DNA of 64,000 bases from Trypanosoma brucei gambiense DAL972 (lineage: Eukaryota > Euglenozoa > Kinetoplastea > Trypanosomatida > Trypanosomatidae). A program made the translations under genes and the position numbers. Below the pieces are notes generated by a model. The model saw nothing but the letters and a program-made list of their open reading frames with translations, was not told the DNA's origin and made no database searches. The stretch covers positions 445,749 through 509,748 of the forward strand of contig NC_026735.1 in NCBI RefSeq assembly GCF_000210295.1, given 5' to 3'. Positions 1 to 10,015 of the stretch are shown in pieces (the stretch's first letter is position 1; each line of letters begins with the position of its first letter).

Positions 1-1130
1 GACACGCGTAAGCTAGAAGTCGGGCATATATACAAATGGTGTGGTAAACCACGTGCAATATCTGTAGGCGTGAAATAAGCTCAAGTTGTGTAAAAACTGA
101 TACAGAAGAATGTGCTGCACAACGAGTGGCATCTAGTTGCTTTCGTCTTTCCTTTCTCTTCCTTTAGACATAATCAGTTCTTGCAATCTGACCAAAAATT
201 TCCCCTTCGTCTCATTTTCATTTGTGAGTGGCACACAACAAAAAAAAAGTGTTGAGCTTTAAAATGCGCACGCAACTGTACACCGGTTAACACTTTCCTC
301 CTTCAAACTATAATTGCTATCGCTGATGTTACTGCGCTCCTTCTCTCCACATAATGCCCTTTTCCCATTTTCTTTCTCTTTTTCCCTCTTTTATCTTTCC
401 TTCAGATGCACCCACACAACTTTGTATGAAAATTTGCATTTGTGTCATTGCGTAGACAATACGCACACGAAACAGTTACGCACTAGTGAACCCTCAAATA
501 GCAGTGATTTCCTCCTTACCTACAGTTACACAGTTGGAAAACGGGAGGTCTCCCTCGAGCCTTCCCTTCTTCCCCTCCCTTTTGCTTTCTTTTTCTTTTT
601 TTCTCTTTTCCTCTTCTCTCACTCCTCATCACTAGACGAGTTTGGGAATGACAGCCACAATATACATGCAACAGAAAGGACGAAATGAAGAATAGTAGAC
701 AAACAAAGCGCAGAAAAGAAAAAAAAATCAACACACTAAAAAAAAAAGAAACAACTCCCCCTTCCTTTTTTCCTTTTTTTTTAAAAAAGAGCAAGCACGA
801 CGTATGCCAGCCAAATTGCACAAAAAAGGGGGTAAGTTAGATAGAACGATAAACCACGCGTGGAAGGCAAAATTGTGATGGTATTTTGCTTCGAACATCT
901 AATACATAAACATATAAGAGCAGGGAGGGTAGGGCAAACGTGTGTCAAAGTGGCAACCATCTGACGTGTGTGCACAGTTTGGTATAGACAAATGAACGAA
1001 AGATAAGAAGGATAAATGAAAGTAAGAAAAAGAAAAGGAAGCTCAAGTCACCACGTCTAACGAAAGGATCAGCGCCACGTGGTACGAAAAATAAAACAAA
1101 CACGGAATGAAGTAACGATACACCCCCCTA
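1..1130. other. Gene-free stretch, probable 3' UTR side of the LIM protein gene
   Basis: No convincing coding region is seen. The stretch is AT-rich with pyrimidine runs (about 570-620 and 770-785) and A-runs. The minus-strand LIM gene ends at 1131, so its 3' UTR should lie here, with the next gene of the array to the left. The plus-strand open frame at 314-688 is Ser/Phe/Leu-rich low complexity and is not credited. Confidence 0.6.
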
Positions 1131-4100
1131 TCAATTCTTCTTCGGTGATATCGATGGTGATTCAGGAGGTGACAGGCAGATAATATTGTTATCATTCTGT
1201 GAGTAATATTGTTGACGATGAATCAGAGCGAGTCTTTTGGAGTTGGTGCTGCTTCCACGCTCGTGATCTATGTTCAGCGTCAGCGTAGGTGGGATTATAC
1301 CCTCTGCATTTACATTTAACCTGGGACGCCGCTCAGAATTAACATCAAAACGCCGAATCGCCCTTTCGAACTTATGACGGAAGTTACTCGTGAACATCGT
1401 ATCATCAGCGGCCTCCTCCTTGGCCACATTTTCTGATAAACCCCTCACACTGCACTCGGAGCAAATGACACTATTATTAGTTACCTGGAAGTACGCGTCT
1501 GATATGCTATTCGCACCACACAGTTTGCAGCGAATACATTGTGGATGGAAATGCAATTTTCCGGCTTCGACACGTGTGACGGCGTCAACGGGACAGCCAC
1601 AGTAAGCACACCCGACGTGAATCTCCTCAACAACGTGGATAGGACCCGTATAGTTGAGGGAAACACCGTTGCGAGCGCGAAAGACAGAGTATTCTTCGGC
1701 GGGAGTTAAATTAAGGGGGTTACGAACCCTCTGTATAACGTGGGGACCGTAATAATTTTCGTAAAGGAGACCTTTCCTTTTTCTCCTGACATGCTTGCCC
1801 ACCGTTCCAGCTGCGGGTTGGTGCTGAGCAGATGCTAACACCTCCTGTTTCGCAGGCTTATCCCCTTTGCTCTTTTCCAATGTCCGTTGTGGCTCCTTCC
1901 CCACATTCGGTGTGAGATCCTTCTTTTCGGAGGGATTGACAGCGGCGCTCTCCACCCTTTTCGGTCCGTCGGCGCTGGCATCCTTCGGCAATGCAAGTTC
2001 CTTTGCCATACCACCCGGACCCGCCGTCTGGGCCCTTACTCCTGCATCTGAGTGTAAAGGAGTTGGTGTAGTGGCGCTCGTTTCTGTCTCTTTCCGCTCT
2101 GGAAATCCACTACCTTCCGTATTTTTCACATCATCCTCTCTGCTACTAACTACCGCGATATCCTGTTCACCCCGGGCGCCTCCAGAAACTCCAGCGGAAC
2201 CAACAGTATTGACAACTTCATCATATTCAACAACCGGGGGATTTTCTCCACTCGGATCCTCAAGGGTCTTAATATCATCAACAGCCCCAGCGGAGGCAAT
2301 TGCGTCAGTTTCTACTCCAGTAACCTCAGCAAGAGGAGCCTCAGTGTTGTTGGCGGCCCGCTCACTCTCTAGGTCCTTGAGCACCTCTACAGCTTCGTGG
2401 GTAGCTTTGTTTTTGTCTGCGGCCTTTGCGTCATTATCGACCTCGATACCACCGGAGGTTATTGCACCTTCAACTACACTGTCATCCCTAGTCGTGTCTG
2501 CTTGGTAAACAATCTCAGACTCCTCTACCACAACAACATAATCAGTGCCATCAACGCTAATTGTAACCTCGGCTCCCTCGAAAACTTCTGTGGCTTCCAC
2601 AGTCTCAGTGGCATTGAGAGCCTCAACAGCTTCTGCAACTTCCGTGGCTTCCACAGTCTCAGTGGCATTGAGAGCCTCAACAGCTTCTGCAACTTCCGTG
2701 GCTTCCACAGTCTCAGTGGCATTGAGAGCCTCAACAGCTTCTGCAACTTCCGTGGCTTCCACAGTCTCAGTGGCATTGAGAGCCTCAGCAGTTTCTGCAA
2801 CTTCTGTGGCTTCCACAGTCTCAGTGGCATTGATAGCCTCAACAGCTTCTGCAACTTCTGTGGCTTCCACAGTCTCAGTGGCATTGAGAGCCTCAACAGC
2901 TTCTGCAACTTCCGTGGCTTCCACAGTCTCAGTGGCATTGAGAGCCTCAACAGCTTCTGCAACTTCCGTGGCTTCCACAGTCTCAGTGGCATTGAGAGCC
3001 TCAACAGCTTCTGCAACTTCCGTGGCTTCCACAGTCTCAGTGGCATTGAGAGCCTCAGCAGTTTCTGCAACTTCTGTGGCTTCCACAGTCTCAGTGGCAT
3101 TGAGAGCCTCAACAGCTTCTGCAACTTCCGTGGCTTCCACAGTCTCAGTGGCATTGAGAGCCTCAACAGCTTCTGCAACTTCCGTGGCTTCCACAGTCTC
3201 AGTGGCATTGAGAGCCTCAACAGCTTCTGCAACTTCCGTGGCTTCCACAGTCTCAGTGGCATTGAGAGCCTCAACAGCTTCTGCAACTTCCGTGGCTTCC
3301 ACAGTCTCAGTGGCATTGAGAGCCTCAACAGCTTCTGCAACTTCCGTGGCTTCCACAGTCTCAGTGGCATTGAGAGCCTCAACAGTTTCTGCAACTTCCG
3401 TGGCTTCCACAGTCTCAGTGGCATTGAGAGCCTCAGCAGTTTCTGCAACTTCTGTGGCTTCCACAGTCTCAGTGGCATTGATAGCTTCAGCAGTTTCTGC
3501 AACTTCCGTGGCTTCCACAGTCTCAGTGGCATCATCTGCCTCAACAGTTTCTGCAACTTCCATGGTTTCGACAGTCTCAGTGGCATTGACAGCCTCAACA
3601 ATCTCTGCAACTTCTGTGGCTTCCACAGTCTCAGTGGCATTGAGAGCCTCAACAGCTTCTGCAACTTCCATAGTTTCGACAGTCTCAGTGGCATTGAGAG
3701 CCTCAACAGTTTCTGCAACTTCCGTGGCTTCCACAGTCTCAGTGGCATTGAGAGCCTCAACAGTTTCTGCAACTTCCGTGGCTTCCACAGTCTCAGTGGC
3801 ATTGAGAGCCTCAACAGTTTCTGCAACTTCCGTGGCTTCCACAGTCTCAGTGGCATTGATAGCCTCAGCAGTTTCTGCAACTTCTGTGGCTTCCACAGTC
3901 TCAGTGGCATCATCTGCTTCAACAGTTTCTGCAACTTCCATAGTTTCGACAGTCTCAGTGGCATCATCTGCCTCAACAATCTCTGAAACTTCCATGATTT
4001 CTACAGTCTCAGCGGCATCAGTGGTTACATCGTCTGTTCCGTAGCTTTTTTTTTCAATTTCTCCAATATGATTTTCCTTATTTGTGCCACAGATGCTTCT

Positions 4101-4361
4101 TGGAACTTGGTGTGTTTCAGTGGTATCTGAGCTCTTGACTGCTTCAATTGTCTCGTTTTCTTTAGGGTCCATGGGTGGAGAGGCAGTTTCAAAGTCTCGT
4201 TCGTCATTTAGTGTCACGCAATCACTTGCGTCGATACCTTTCCTGGTATTGGCAAGATCAGGAGGAGACGATATGTCGTGGAGATTAACTTCATCCTCCT
4301 CAGCATTTGTGTCGGGTGCACCTTCTAAGCTTTCAGGAAAACTTCCACGACTCGAAGACAT
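1131..4361 (-). CDS. LIM-domain protein with a long Glu/Val/Ala/Thr 18-residue tandem repeat
   Basis: This is a predicted 1,076-residue acidic protein starting at ATG 4361; the ten codons upstream begin only with GTG. Residues about 117-590 are some 26 copies of an 18-residue unit rich in ATETVEATEVAE, matching a 54-bp DNA repeat. A charged linker follows. At about residues 917-970 is a zinc-binding pattern C-x2-C, H-x2-C, C-x2-C, C-x2-C (CAYC, HPQC, CKLC, CSEC), which fits a LIM domain. The C-terminal ~100 residues are basic and Ser-rich. LIM domains bind partner proteins and often scaffold cytoskeletal complexes, and a role of that kind here is inference only. The repeat has no recognised family. 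Its near-identity at DNA level suggests recent homogenisation and likely copy-number variation between strains. Confidence 0.85.
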   Translation of the reverse strand: MSSSRGSFPESLEGAPDTNAEEDEVNLHDISSPPDLANTRKGIDASDCVTLNDERDFETASPPMDPKENETIEAVKSSDTTETHQVPRSICGTNKENHIGEIEKKSYGTDDVTTDAAETVEIMEVSEIVEADDATETVETMEVAETVEADDATETVEATEVAETAEAINATETVEATEVAETVEALNATETVEATEVAETVEALNATETVEATEVAETVEALNATETVETMEVAEAVEALNATETVEATEVAEIVEAVNATETVETMEVAETVEADDATETVEATEVAETAEAINATETVEATEVAETAEALNATETVEATEVAETVEALNATETVEATEVAEAVEALNATETVEATEVAEAVEALNATETVEATEVAEAVEALNATETVEATEVAEAVEALNATETVEATEVAEAVEALNATETVEATEVAETAEALNATETVEATEVAEAVEALNATETVEATEVAEAVEALNATETVEATEVAEAVEALNATETVEATEVAEAVEAINATETVEATEVAETAEALNATETVEATEVAEAVEALNATETVEATEVAEAVEALNATETVEATEVAEAVEALNATETVEATEVFEGAEVTISVDGTDYVVVVEESEIVYQADTTRDDSVVEGAITSGGIEVDNDAKAADKNKATHEAVEVLKDLESERAANNTEAPLAEVTGVETDAIASAGAVDDIKTLEDPSGENPPVVEYDEVVNTVGSAGVSGGARGEQDIAVVSSREDDVKNTEGSGFPERKETETSATTPTPLHSDAGVRAQTAGPGGMAKELALPKDASADGPKRVESAAVNPSEKKDLTPNVGKEPQRTLEKSKGDKPAKQEVLASAQHQPAAGTVGKHVRRKRKGLLYENYYGPHVIQRVRNPLNLTPAEEYSVFRARNGVSLNYTGPIHVVEEIHVGCAYCGCPVDAVTRVEAGKLHFHPQCIRCKLCGANSISDAYFQVTNNSVICSECSVRGLSENVAKEEAADDTMFTSNFRHKFERAIRRFDVNSERRPRLNVNAEGIIPPTLTLNIDHERGSSTNSKRLALIHRQQYYSQNDNNIICLSPPESPSISPKKN
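2590..4005 (-). repeat. 54-bp in-frame tandem repeat array (about 26 units)
   Basis: A 54-bp unit (plus-strand core cttccacagtctcagtggca) repeats head to tail and encodes 18 residues. Most differences between units are single bases. A three-unit block with variant residues (DDATETVETME, then DDATETVEATE, then INATET) appears near both the start and the middle of the array, which implies block duplication as well as single-unit expansion. Confidence 0.97.
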
Positions 4362-5217
4362 TACCACCGCTTCAATATGCGAATGCGGCACTATCTAGTA
4401 TGGGAGCCGAGCGAAAAGTATATCTAAATACTGTGATGGTTGAACTAAGTGTGGTGGGTTCCACGGGAGGGAAAATTCAACATTAAGATGATCCGGAGTG
4501 AACGTGCATTGAAGGATACGGTAGAAAGAAACCACAGTTTCAGGGATTTTTTTTTTAAAAGGCTGAAACCATACTTGACTCCTTTTCGCTTGTCTGGTGC
4601 GACGGTTGGGAACAAGGTGTAGTACGTACACACACCAAACAGAGCTCTATGGCTGGGAAGTAGACGACATGAGGAACGCGTTCACAGAACAAAACGCACC
4701 CCACAATGAGTAAAACCGTAAAATGTAAAATGATCTGTGCTGAGATTAATTGACCAAGAAAACATTATAAGAGAACCTGTGAGCCCTTAAATCTCTTTCA
4801 TTGCTCTAATTTCTCACTTTTATTCCTTTTTGCATTTTAATACATAGTTACTTCTTTCTTCTTGTACCAACTCCAGGAGATGAACCGCGTAAGGTCTAAA
4901 AACTAATAGTTTGTCTCCACTGCTGCAGTTTCACCTCCCCATCATATTTTTATCTTTGTTTTACGTTAGCCTCATTTTTTTCTTTATGCCCTCTGATGAC
5001 CATCCAGTTTGCGCACCTCAGTTAGAAAGGTGCACTCCCCTAGTCACATGCAGGTATCGAGCCTTTCTGATCCATTTTGCCCTGTCCTGCTACTAATGTA
5101 CATCACCATGCGGACGCCAGCGGTAACATTTGCCTTGCTCCCAACAAAAGTCACCGTCTTCTCATGCTACAGCTGCTCTGTTTTCCAGTGCCTAAATACC
5201 GCACGGTACGGCACAAG
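4362..5217. other. Spacer between LIM gene and dynein intermediate chain gene
   Basis: No ATG-initiated coding region is convincing. An open minus frame at 4395-4631 contains no internal ATG and is treated as 5' UTR. The left part is the LIM gene 5' UTR and the right part the 3' UTR of the dynein gene ending at 5218. Confidence 0.6.
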
Positions 5218-7812
5218 TTATGTGGTCGCCTTTCGAACTACATCCTCCAACTCACGTTCTTGTTCCTCCAGAGACAAGTTCATACTACTGTAGTACTGAC
5301 CGATAAGACGAAAGACCGTGACATCACCCTTCTCATCGCCTACCACAACAGCAGGGGCATCTTGTTCAGCGAATAGCACCGCGGTGAGGCGTCGCCTGTC
5401 CACATATTGCACACGAGAGGTAGGATGAATGGATTCGGCAATGGACCAAAATTCGACACTTCCTTGTGCACTTACGGTGGCAAAACTTGTAGAGTTTGCG
5501 TAGGACCACGCCACATCCTGCACCGCATCCTGGTTGGGACTGTCAAACGTCAGCACTTGTGCAGATTGACCAAGGCGATAAAGACGGGAACTCCAGTCAG
5601 CCGAACAAGTTAGAAAATAGTTGTCACTGTATGGAGACCACCGCACGCGATACACTAGCTCAGAGTGGGGGGCATAGTCTAGTTCGTAGTTCTCTGTCTG
5701 ACTCTTGTTGCATTGATGCACGGAACCATCTTCCGTACCAACTACATACACACTTCCATCAGCTGGACAGACATCAAAGCACATACCACCACATTGCCGT
5801 GAAAAAAGCGCTTCACATCTACGTCGTTGCGTCGGCATTTTCAGACCCGCAGGAGCGCCATCTTTTTTACCATTCAGGACGCCGCTCGACTCAGCGGCGA
5901 ACGCAGACTCTGATGCGGCACCGTGCTGCCTCTTGAGGTTCATAAGATCAGGAGCCACACGCTCAATGGTTTTACCGACAGCCCACTGTACAACACGACC
6001 ATCGCCGGATATGGAAAGGAGGAACTCTCCCCGCTCCTTCCGCCGCGCCACCCATTTCAGCTCCCACACCGCCCCAGTGTGCTGACCGCTTGTGAGGGTG
6101 GTTTTGATAGCGGGGATATTTGTGTCCTTTCGTATGTCATAAATAACGATGCGCCCCTCCGTATTTCCGACCGCAAGAAGACTCGGATGCTCGTCGGAAA
6201 AGGCAATGGAGGAAACACCAGCTTCGGAGGAAAGTTGAATAACGCGCTCAGGAGCAAGAGGATTCTTGAGCGACCAGCAACATACAATACCACCATGAAA
6301 CATGTGTGGGGCATCTAACATTTGAGTCTCTTCGTCATGATACGCGCTGTAACCCACAGCAAGAATGTCGGTCTCTTTGCAATTCCACGCCATACAGGTT
6401 ACCTCGCGCCGCTTTGTGATGGGCGATCGAAACGTCCATAAGGCCCTCACATCTTCAGGCAACTTCACTGGTGGCACTTCCGCCTTTTGTGCAACTGCCG
6501 CAGCAGAATCGTCGACCCCAGCTGTCTGTTGATCATTCTGCTGCTCTGCTTCTTTATTATCATCCGTAGTTGCAGAGTTCATGTCGTCTGAATCAGGTCT
6601 CATCAGACCTGACGTTGCCGCTTCCTCCTTCCTTACCCGACAAGCTTCCGGATCCATTACTATCCCTCTATAGGAGAGCTGCACCTCTTCCATGGTATTC
6701 TGCACGACTACGCGCTCCATCACGCGCAGGGTTGACATGATCGTGTCCGAAAACATCCACGCCACTGACTGTTGGGATGTACTTGCATTACTAGGATCTG
6801 TTGTGCGCTCGGAACCCGTATCCTTTCCGGTATCCGAGGGGTCCTCAACAAGTTCTACTTCCTCCTCCTCCTCATCCGCGGTTCCCTCTTGGTCTTCGTC
6901 ATTTGTATCATTTTCGGCAAAATGCGCAAACGCGTCGCGAAGCATCCACGGTGTGACTTGTAACCCACCAGAATTCTTTTTGGACGGAGGCTGTATGGCA
7001 GAGTGAATAGACTTTTTCGGTGGCGCAAACGTCCAGGAGCCCTTCACCTGAAACCGCGTCCCCTCGTCCACACGTTTTGCCTCAACCAACTCGGCATACG
7101 CTTTGTTGCGCTCTAAAACTTCGTTTAACTCAGTCGGCCGATCGTTTGGAACTACTTCATCCTGGTGCATGTAGAGCATGATCGTTGGGGTTTCGTGAAG
7201 CACAACAGTTGTTTTTTCCTCTAACCACTCGCGGCGCTGCTCCCGAGTGAGCACCTGCGTCGCGTCGCCGCGGCCGTGACCATCCCACGACGTGTGTGGC
7301 GGCGCGTCAGCCAGCGGACCACTTCCGGCTGCTCGAGCGGAACCGGTGGTTGTGCTCGAGAGGCGGTGATCAATTGAAATACTCGTGAGTGAGGACGACG
7401 CGGTGAGGAATCCGACTTGAGATTGATTTGCCCCTTCTCCCGTGGATGGAATTGGAACAACATCAGCGGAAGCATTCAGGGCAGATGACTGAAATATGGA
7501 GTTGGAGTCGGGAAGCATTGCTTGACTTACAGACGTCGTTATCTGACCGCTTGTGTTCTGACTAAAGGGGTGACGCGGATCGTGCGGAGCTCCGCTACCA
7601 GCCCTTTGAAGTGGAAGCGGTGTACGGTCAACGCCATTGTCCAGAACGTGAATTGCTGCTTCTACTTCCTTTTTTGAGTCCGTTGAGCGCCGTCTGCCTT
7701 CCCCTTTACCCCGACGGACGTGGGAACCTCTCACCGCGCTACGGTCACTGCCGCCCCGGCGGTGTCCGCCCGTGGTTGACATTTGGTTTCCACTCGAGGA
7801 GCCATTTTTCAT
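5218..7812 (-). CDS. Axonemal outer-arm dynein intermediate chain (DNAI1/IC1-like, WD40)
   Basis: Predicted 864 residues from ATG 7812; a second ATG is at 7779. The first ~290 residues are basic and low complexity. A segment around residues 220-260 (NKAYAELVEAKRVDEG) resembles the light-chain-binding part of DNAI1-type chains. An acidic stretch (DEEEEEVELVE) follows. From about residue 454 the protein is a WD40 propeller with repeats such as VTCMAWN, VSSIAFSDEHPSLLAVG, LLSISGDGRVVQW, YRVRWSPYSDNYFLTCSADW and ATVSAQGSVEFW. The family anchors dynein heavy chains to outer doublets of the flagellum. A purine run at 8031-8049 (pyrimidine on the coding strand) could direct trans-splicing about 200 nt upstream. 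Assignment to DNAI1 rather than DNAI2 rests on the N-terminal resemblance and is moderately sure. Confidence 0.82.
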   Translation of the reverse strand: MKNGSSSGNQMSTTGGHRRGGSDRSAVRGSHVRRGKGEGRRRSTDSKKEVEAAIHVLDNGVDRTPLPLQRAGSGAPHDPRHPFSQNTSGQITTSVSQAMLPDSNSIFQSSALNASADVVPIPSTGEGANQSQVGFLTASSSLTSISIDHRLSSTTTGSARAAGSGPLADAPPHTSWDGHGRGDATQVLTREQRREWLEEKTTVVLHETPTIMLYMHQDEVVPNDRPTELNEVLERNKAYAELVEAKRVDEGTRFQVKGSWTFAPPKKSIHSAIQPPSKKNSGGLQVTPWMLRDAFAHFAENDTNDEDQEGTADEEEEEVELVEDPSDTGKDTGSERTTDPSNASTSQQSVAWMFSDTIMSTLRVMERVVVQNTMEEVQLSYRGIVMDPEACRVRKEEAATSGLMRPDSDDMNSATTDDNKEAEQQNDQQTAGVDDSAAAVAQKAEVPPVKLPEDVRALWTFRSPITKRREVTCMAWNCKETDILAVGYSAYHDEETQMLDAPHMFHGGIVCCWSLKNPLAPERVIQLSSEAGVSSIAFSDEHPSLLAVGNTEGRIVIYDIRKDTNIPAIKTTLTSGQHTGAVWELKWVARRKERGEFLLSISGDGRVVQWAVGKTIERVAPDLMNLKRQHGAASESAFAAESSGVLNGKKDGAPAGLKMPTQRRRCEALFSRQCGGMCFDVCPADGSVYVVGTEDGSVHQCNKSQTENYELDYAPHSELVYRVRWSPYSDNYFLTCSADWSSRLYRLGQSAQVLTFDSPNQDAVQDVAWSYANSTSFATVSAQGSVEFWSIAESIHPTSRVQYVDRRRLTAVLFAEQDAPAVVVGDEKGDVTVFRLIGQYYSSMNLSLEEQERELEDVVRKATT

Positions 7813-8455
7813 ATTTGCACTTACTTTTTTTTCCTTTTTTTGCTTTATCCCCCTCTCCACAGCTTTGCAATATAGGTGTGCGTTTCTGTATTTGCCCTTC
7901 GTGAACTTTAAGTGCAATGCCTCCTTCCACACTGTTGTCCCTCCCAGCTGTATCCTCTCTTTGCTTGTCGGAAACCGTTGAAAGATGCAACGAGGTTGAA
8001 AATTACCCGCCCTCCATGATGTAATGAGCGTGAAGAAGGGGAAGAAAGGGCACGAAACAATCGCAAAAAATATATATATAGGTAAAGAAAAAGGTGAAAA
8101 TACATACAAACGCGGTAATAAAGAAAAAATAAGGAGCTAGACAAAGATGATCCACCATTATACCCCACCGTATTTAAAAATACAGTTTATTTTCAACTTT
8201 GGGTGAGAAAGTGAGAAAACACAACGCAAAAAAGAGAGGAATGTACAGACACAAGCGCAACAGTTACACAAACGTGACAGTAACCATGGAATCCCATCGC
8301 AAAATTTCCCTCCTCTCTCCTCTTTTTATATGTTCTAACTTCCTCACCCCGCTCGCGTACACTTCCGCTTCCATTTGAATGCTGCGAGCCAACAAGGGAA
8401 ACTTCTCCCGCCAGGAGGCACTACAGGGACGTACCACACATACGTGAAGTATTAG
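7813..8455. other. Spacer: dynein 5' UTR and SRP receptor beta 3' UTR
   Basis: The open frame continues upstream of the dynein ATG only through UTR-like, Phe-rich sequence. A short (TA)n run is near 8069-8080. No separate gene is seen. Confidence 0.6.
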
Positions 8456-9268
8456 TTAACTCGTCGCGAACTCACGTACGGGCTCCACATTATACACTTG
8501 ATCTTCCGGACCAACAAAGGAAGAGATGTCCACGAATTGTACTGGAACCTGGAAATTGGCAAATGAGAATTTCCTCGCCTCATCCAGTGACAGTTCATGT
8601 GCACGACAGCCATGCGTTGCGGCGTTCCTTCGTGATTTGTTACCCGAACCTACGGCAACCCCCGACGCATTTACAATACTCTCGAGCCGCTGCACGCCGC
8701 CGTGGCGGGTGCTCAAGCAGTGCGTTATTTCCTTCTCGAGCAGTTTCTGCACAGCCTTTGCGGAGTAGCTCGTCAGTTCATCACGTTTCGTGCACGCAAT
8801 CAACACACTTTCCACGCCGAAAAATTCAGTGGAAGAAAGGACAGCAACTATAAGCTCTGCCACAGCTTCAGCCCCCTCGTGGGGGTCTTGAATAGTGACT
8901 GCGTCAACAACAAACACAACCTTCTTTACTTCTTCAAGAGCTCGCATGAGGGACTCGCGCAGGCGGCGGTGTCCGGGGAAGTCAATAATTGTCACACCAC
9001 TTGATTCCGATCCTGCGGTGGGATCCTCATTTTCGGCTGCAGACGCCAGCCGCATCACGCCCCTGTTGGGTTCCATACTTGTGCGCACTTCCACACGTTT
9101 TCGCGCCACCAGCTGCGCAAACAATGTTGTTTTGCCACTACCAGTGAGGCCAACCAACAGCACGGAGCGAGAGCGTCGTCGTGTGGTTCCTCGGACTGCG
9201 GAAAAGAGGGTGGAGATGTAATAGGCAACGAGGAGCGCCACAATGATTGTGACGGCAATTAAAAGCAT
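8456..9268 (-). CDS. Signal recognition particle receptor beta subunit (SR-beta)
   Basis: A 270-residue small GTPase with an N-terminal membrane anchor, the standard SR-beta layout. Residues 2-17 (LLIAVTIIVALLVAYY) form one transmembrane helix. A short basic linker leads to the P-loop GLTGSGKTT (residues 40-48). The G3 motif is IDFPGHRRLR, followed by VVFVVDA, and G4 is ACTKRDE, a TKxD variant of NKxD. The C-terminal VPVQFVDISSF resembles the SR-beta end. SR-beta holds SRP receptor alpha on the ER membrane for co-translational targeting. The ATG at 9268 is chosen because it places the helix at the N-terminus; nineteen codons upstream are open but begin with GTG and are charged. Confidence 0.88.
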   Translation of the reverse strand: MLLIAVTIIVALLVAYYISTLFSAVRGTTRRRSRSVLLVGLTGSGKTTLFAQLVARKRVEVRTSMEPNRGVMRLASAAENEDPTAGSESSGVTIIDFPGHRRLRESLMRALEEVKKVVFVVDAVTIQDPHEGAEAVAELIVAVLSSTEFFGVESVLIACTKRDELTSYSAKAVQKLLEKEITHCLSTRHGGVQRLESIVNASGVAVGSGNKSRRNAATHGCRAHELSLDEARKFSFANFQVPVQFVDISSFVGPEDQVYNVEPVREFATS

Positions 9269-10015
9269 CTCCACCAGTAGATTTCTGTCCTCGTCTTTGC
9301 TTTCTTTTCTTTTTAGTTTCTCCACTCTTCCTCTCTCTACACACTGTTAACAGCCTTTCCTTTTTTTCTTTTCTGTTTCCCTTCTCACCTCTTTTGTGCC
9401 ACACCGAGTTTCTGCGGAGCACCCTCTACTGTTTTCTTTTTTCTCTTTGCTTCACGATCGGTGTCTGCTCTTCCCCTTATGCGGTGACGCGTCCGTTATC
9501 CGCTTCACTTAAATGAACAAATAGTTGCGTTATTAATGAAGTAAGTAACACCGATCTAATGAGCTAGTGCAGTATATAAGAAGTGTGTTTTGCCTTTTTT
9601 TTCTTTTTTAAAATATATTTGAGGCAAATTTTGCAAACCAGCCTTTCACAGATGAATGTGATATATAGAAATGCGGTCCGCGACGAATTGGGGGAAGAAC
9701 GATGAGAAGAGAAAAGAAAACGAGAACAGACAACAAACATATGATAGTGTCGAGACAGAAAAAAGTTATGGATGTCATTAAAATCAAATGAAAGGTTGCA
9801 CATGGTGGCAAACACACACACACACACAAACACAAATACAAAAGGAAACGACAACCATTTATGGGACACCAGAACTCACCCCACAAAATGTTATTCGCAC
9901 AAAAAAAAATTGTGAAAATATGTAAATTAATAAATCTGACTGAATTCGATGTGAACTTTGTTTTTCTTCCCTTTTTTGTTTTTTTATTTTACGTACGTGT
10001 AAGTGAGAACTGATA
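9269..10015. other. Spacer with (CA)n run between SR-beta and MPP alpha genes
   Basis: AT-rich DNA with pyrimidine and purine runs and a short CA repeat at 9811-9829. Open frames here are Phe/Cys/Val-rich low complexity and are not credited. Confidence 0.6.

Noticed and set aside
2525..3979. Alternative minus-strand frame rich in Arg/Leu/Lys
   Set aside because: Out-of-frame reading of the same repeat; it ends where the repeat ends.
2397..4044. Long plus-strand open frames (about 500 codons each) across the repeat array
   Set aside because: They are by-products of the stop-free 54-bp repeat, read antisense to the LIM gene, and have no unique sequence of their own.
4395..4631. 78-codon minus frame before the LIM gene
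   Set aside because: It starts with GTG and contains no ATG, so it is most likely 5' UTR.
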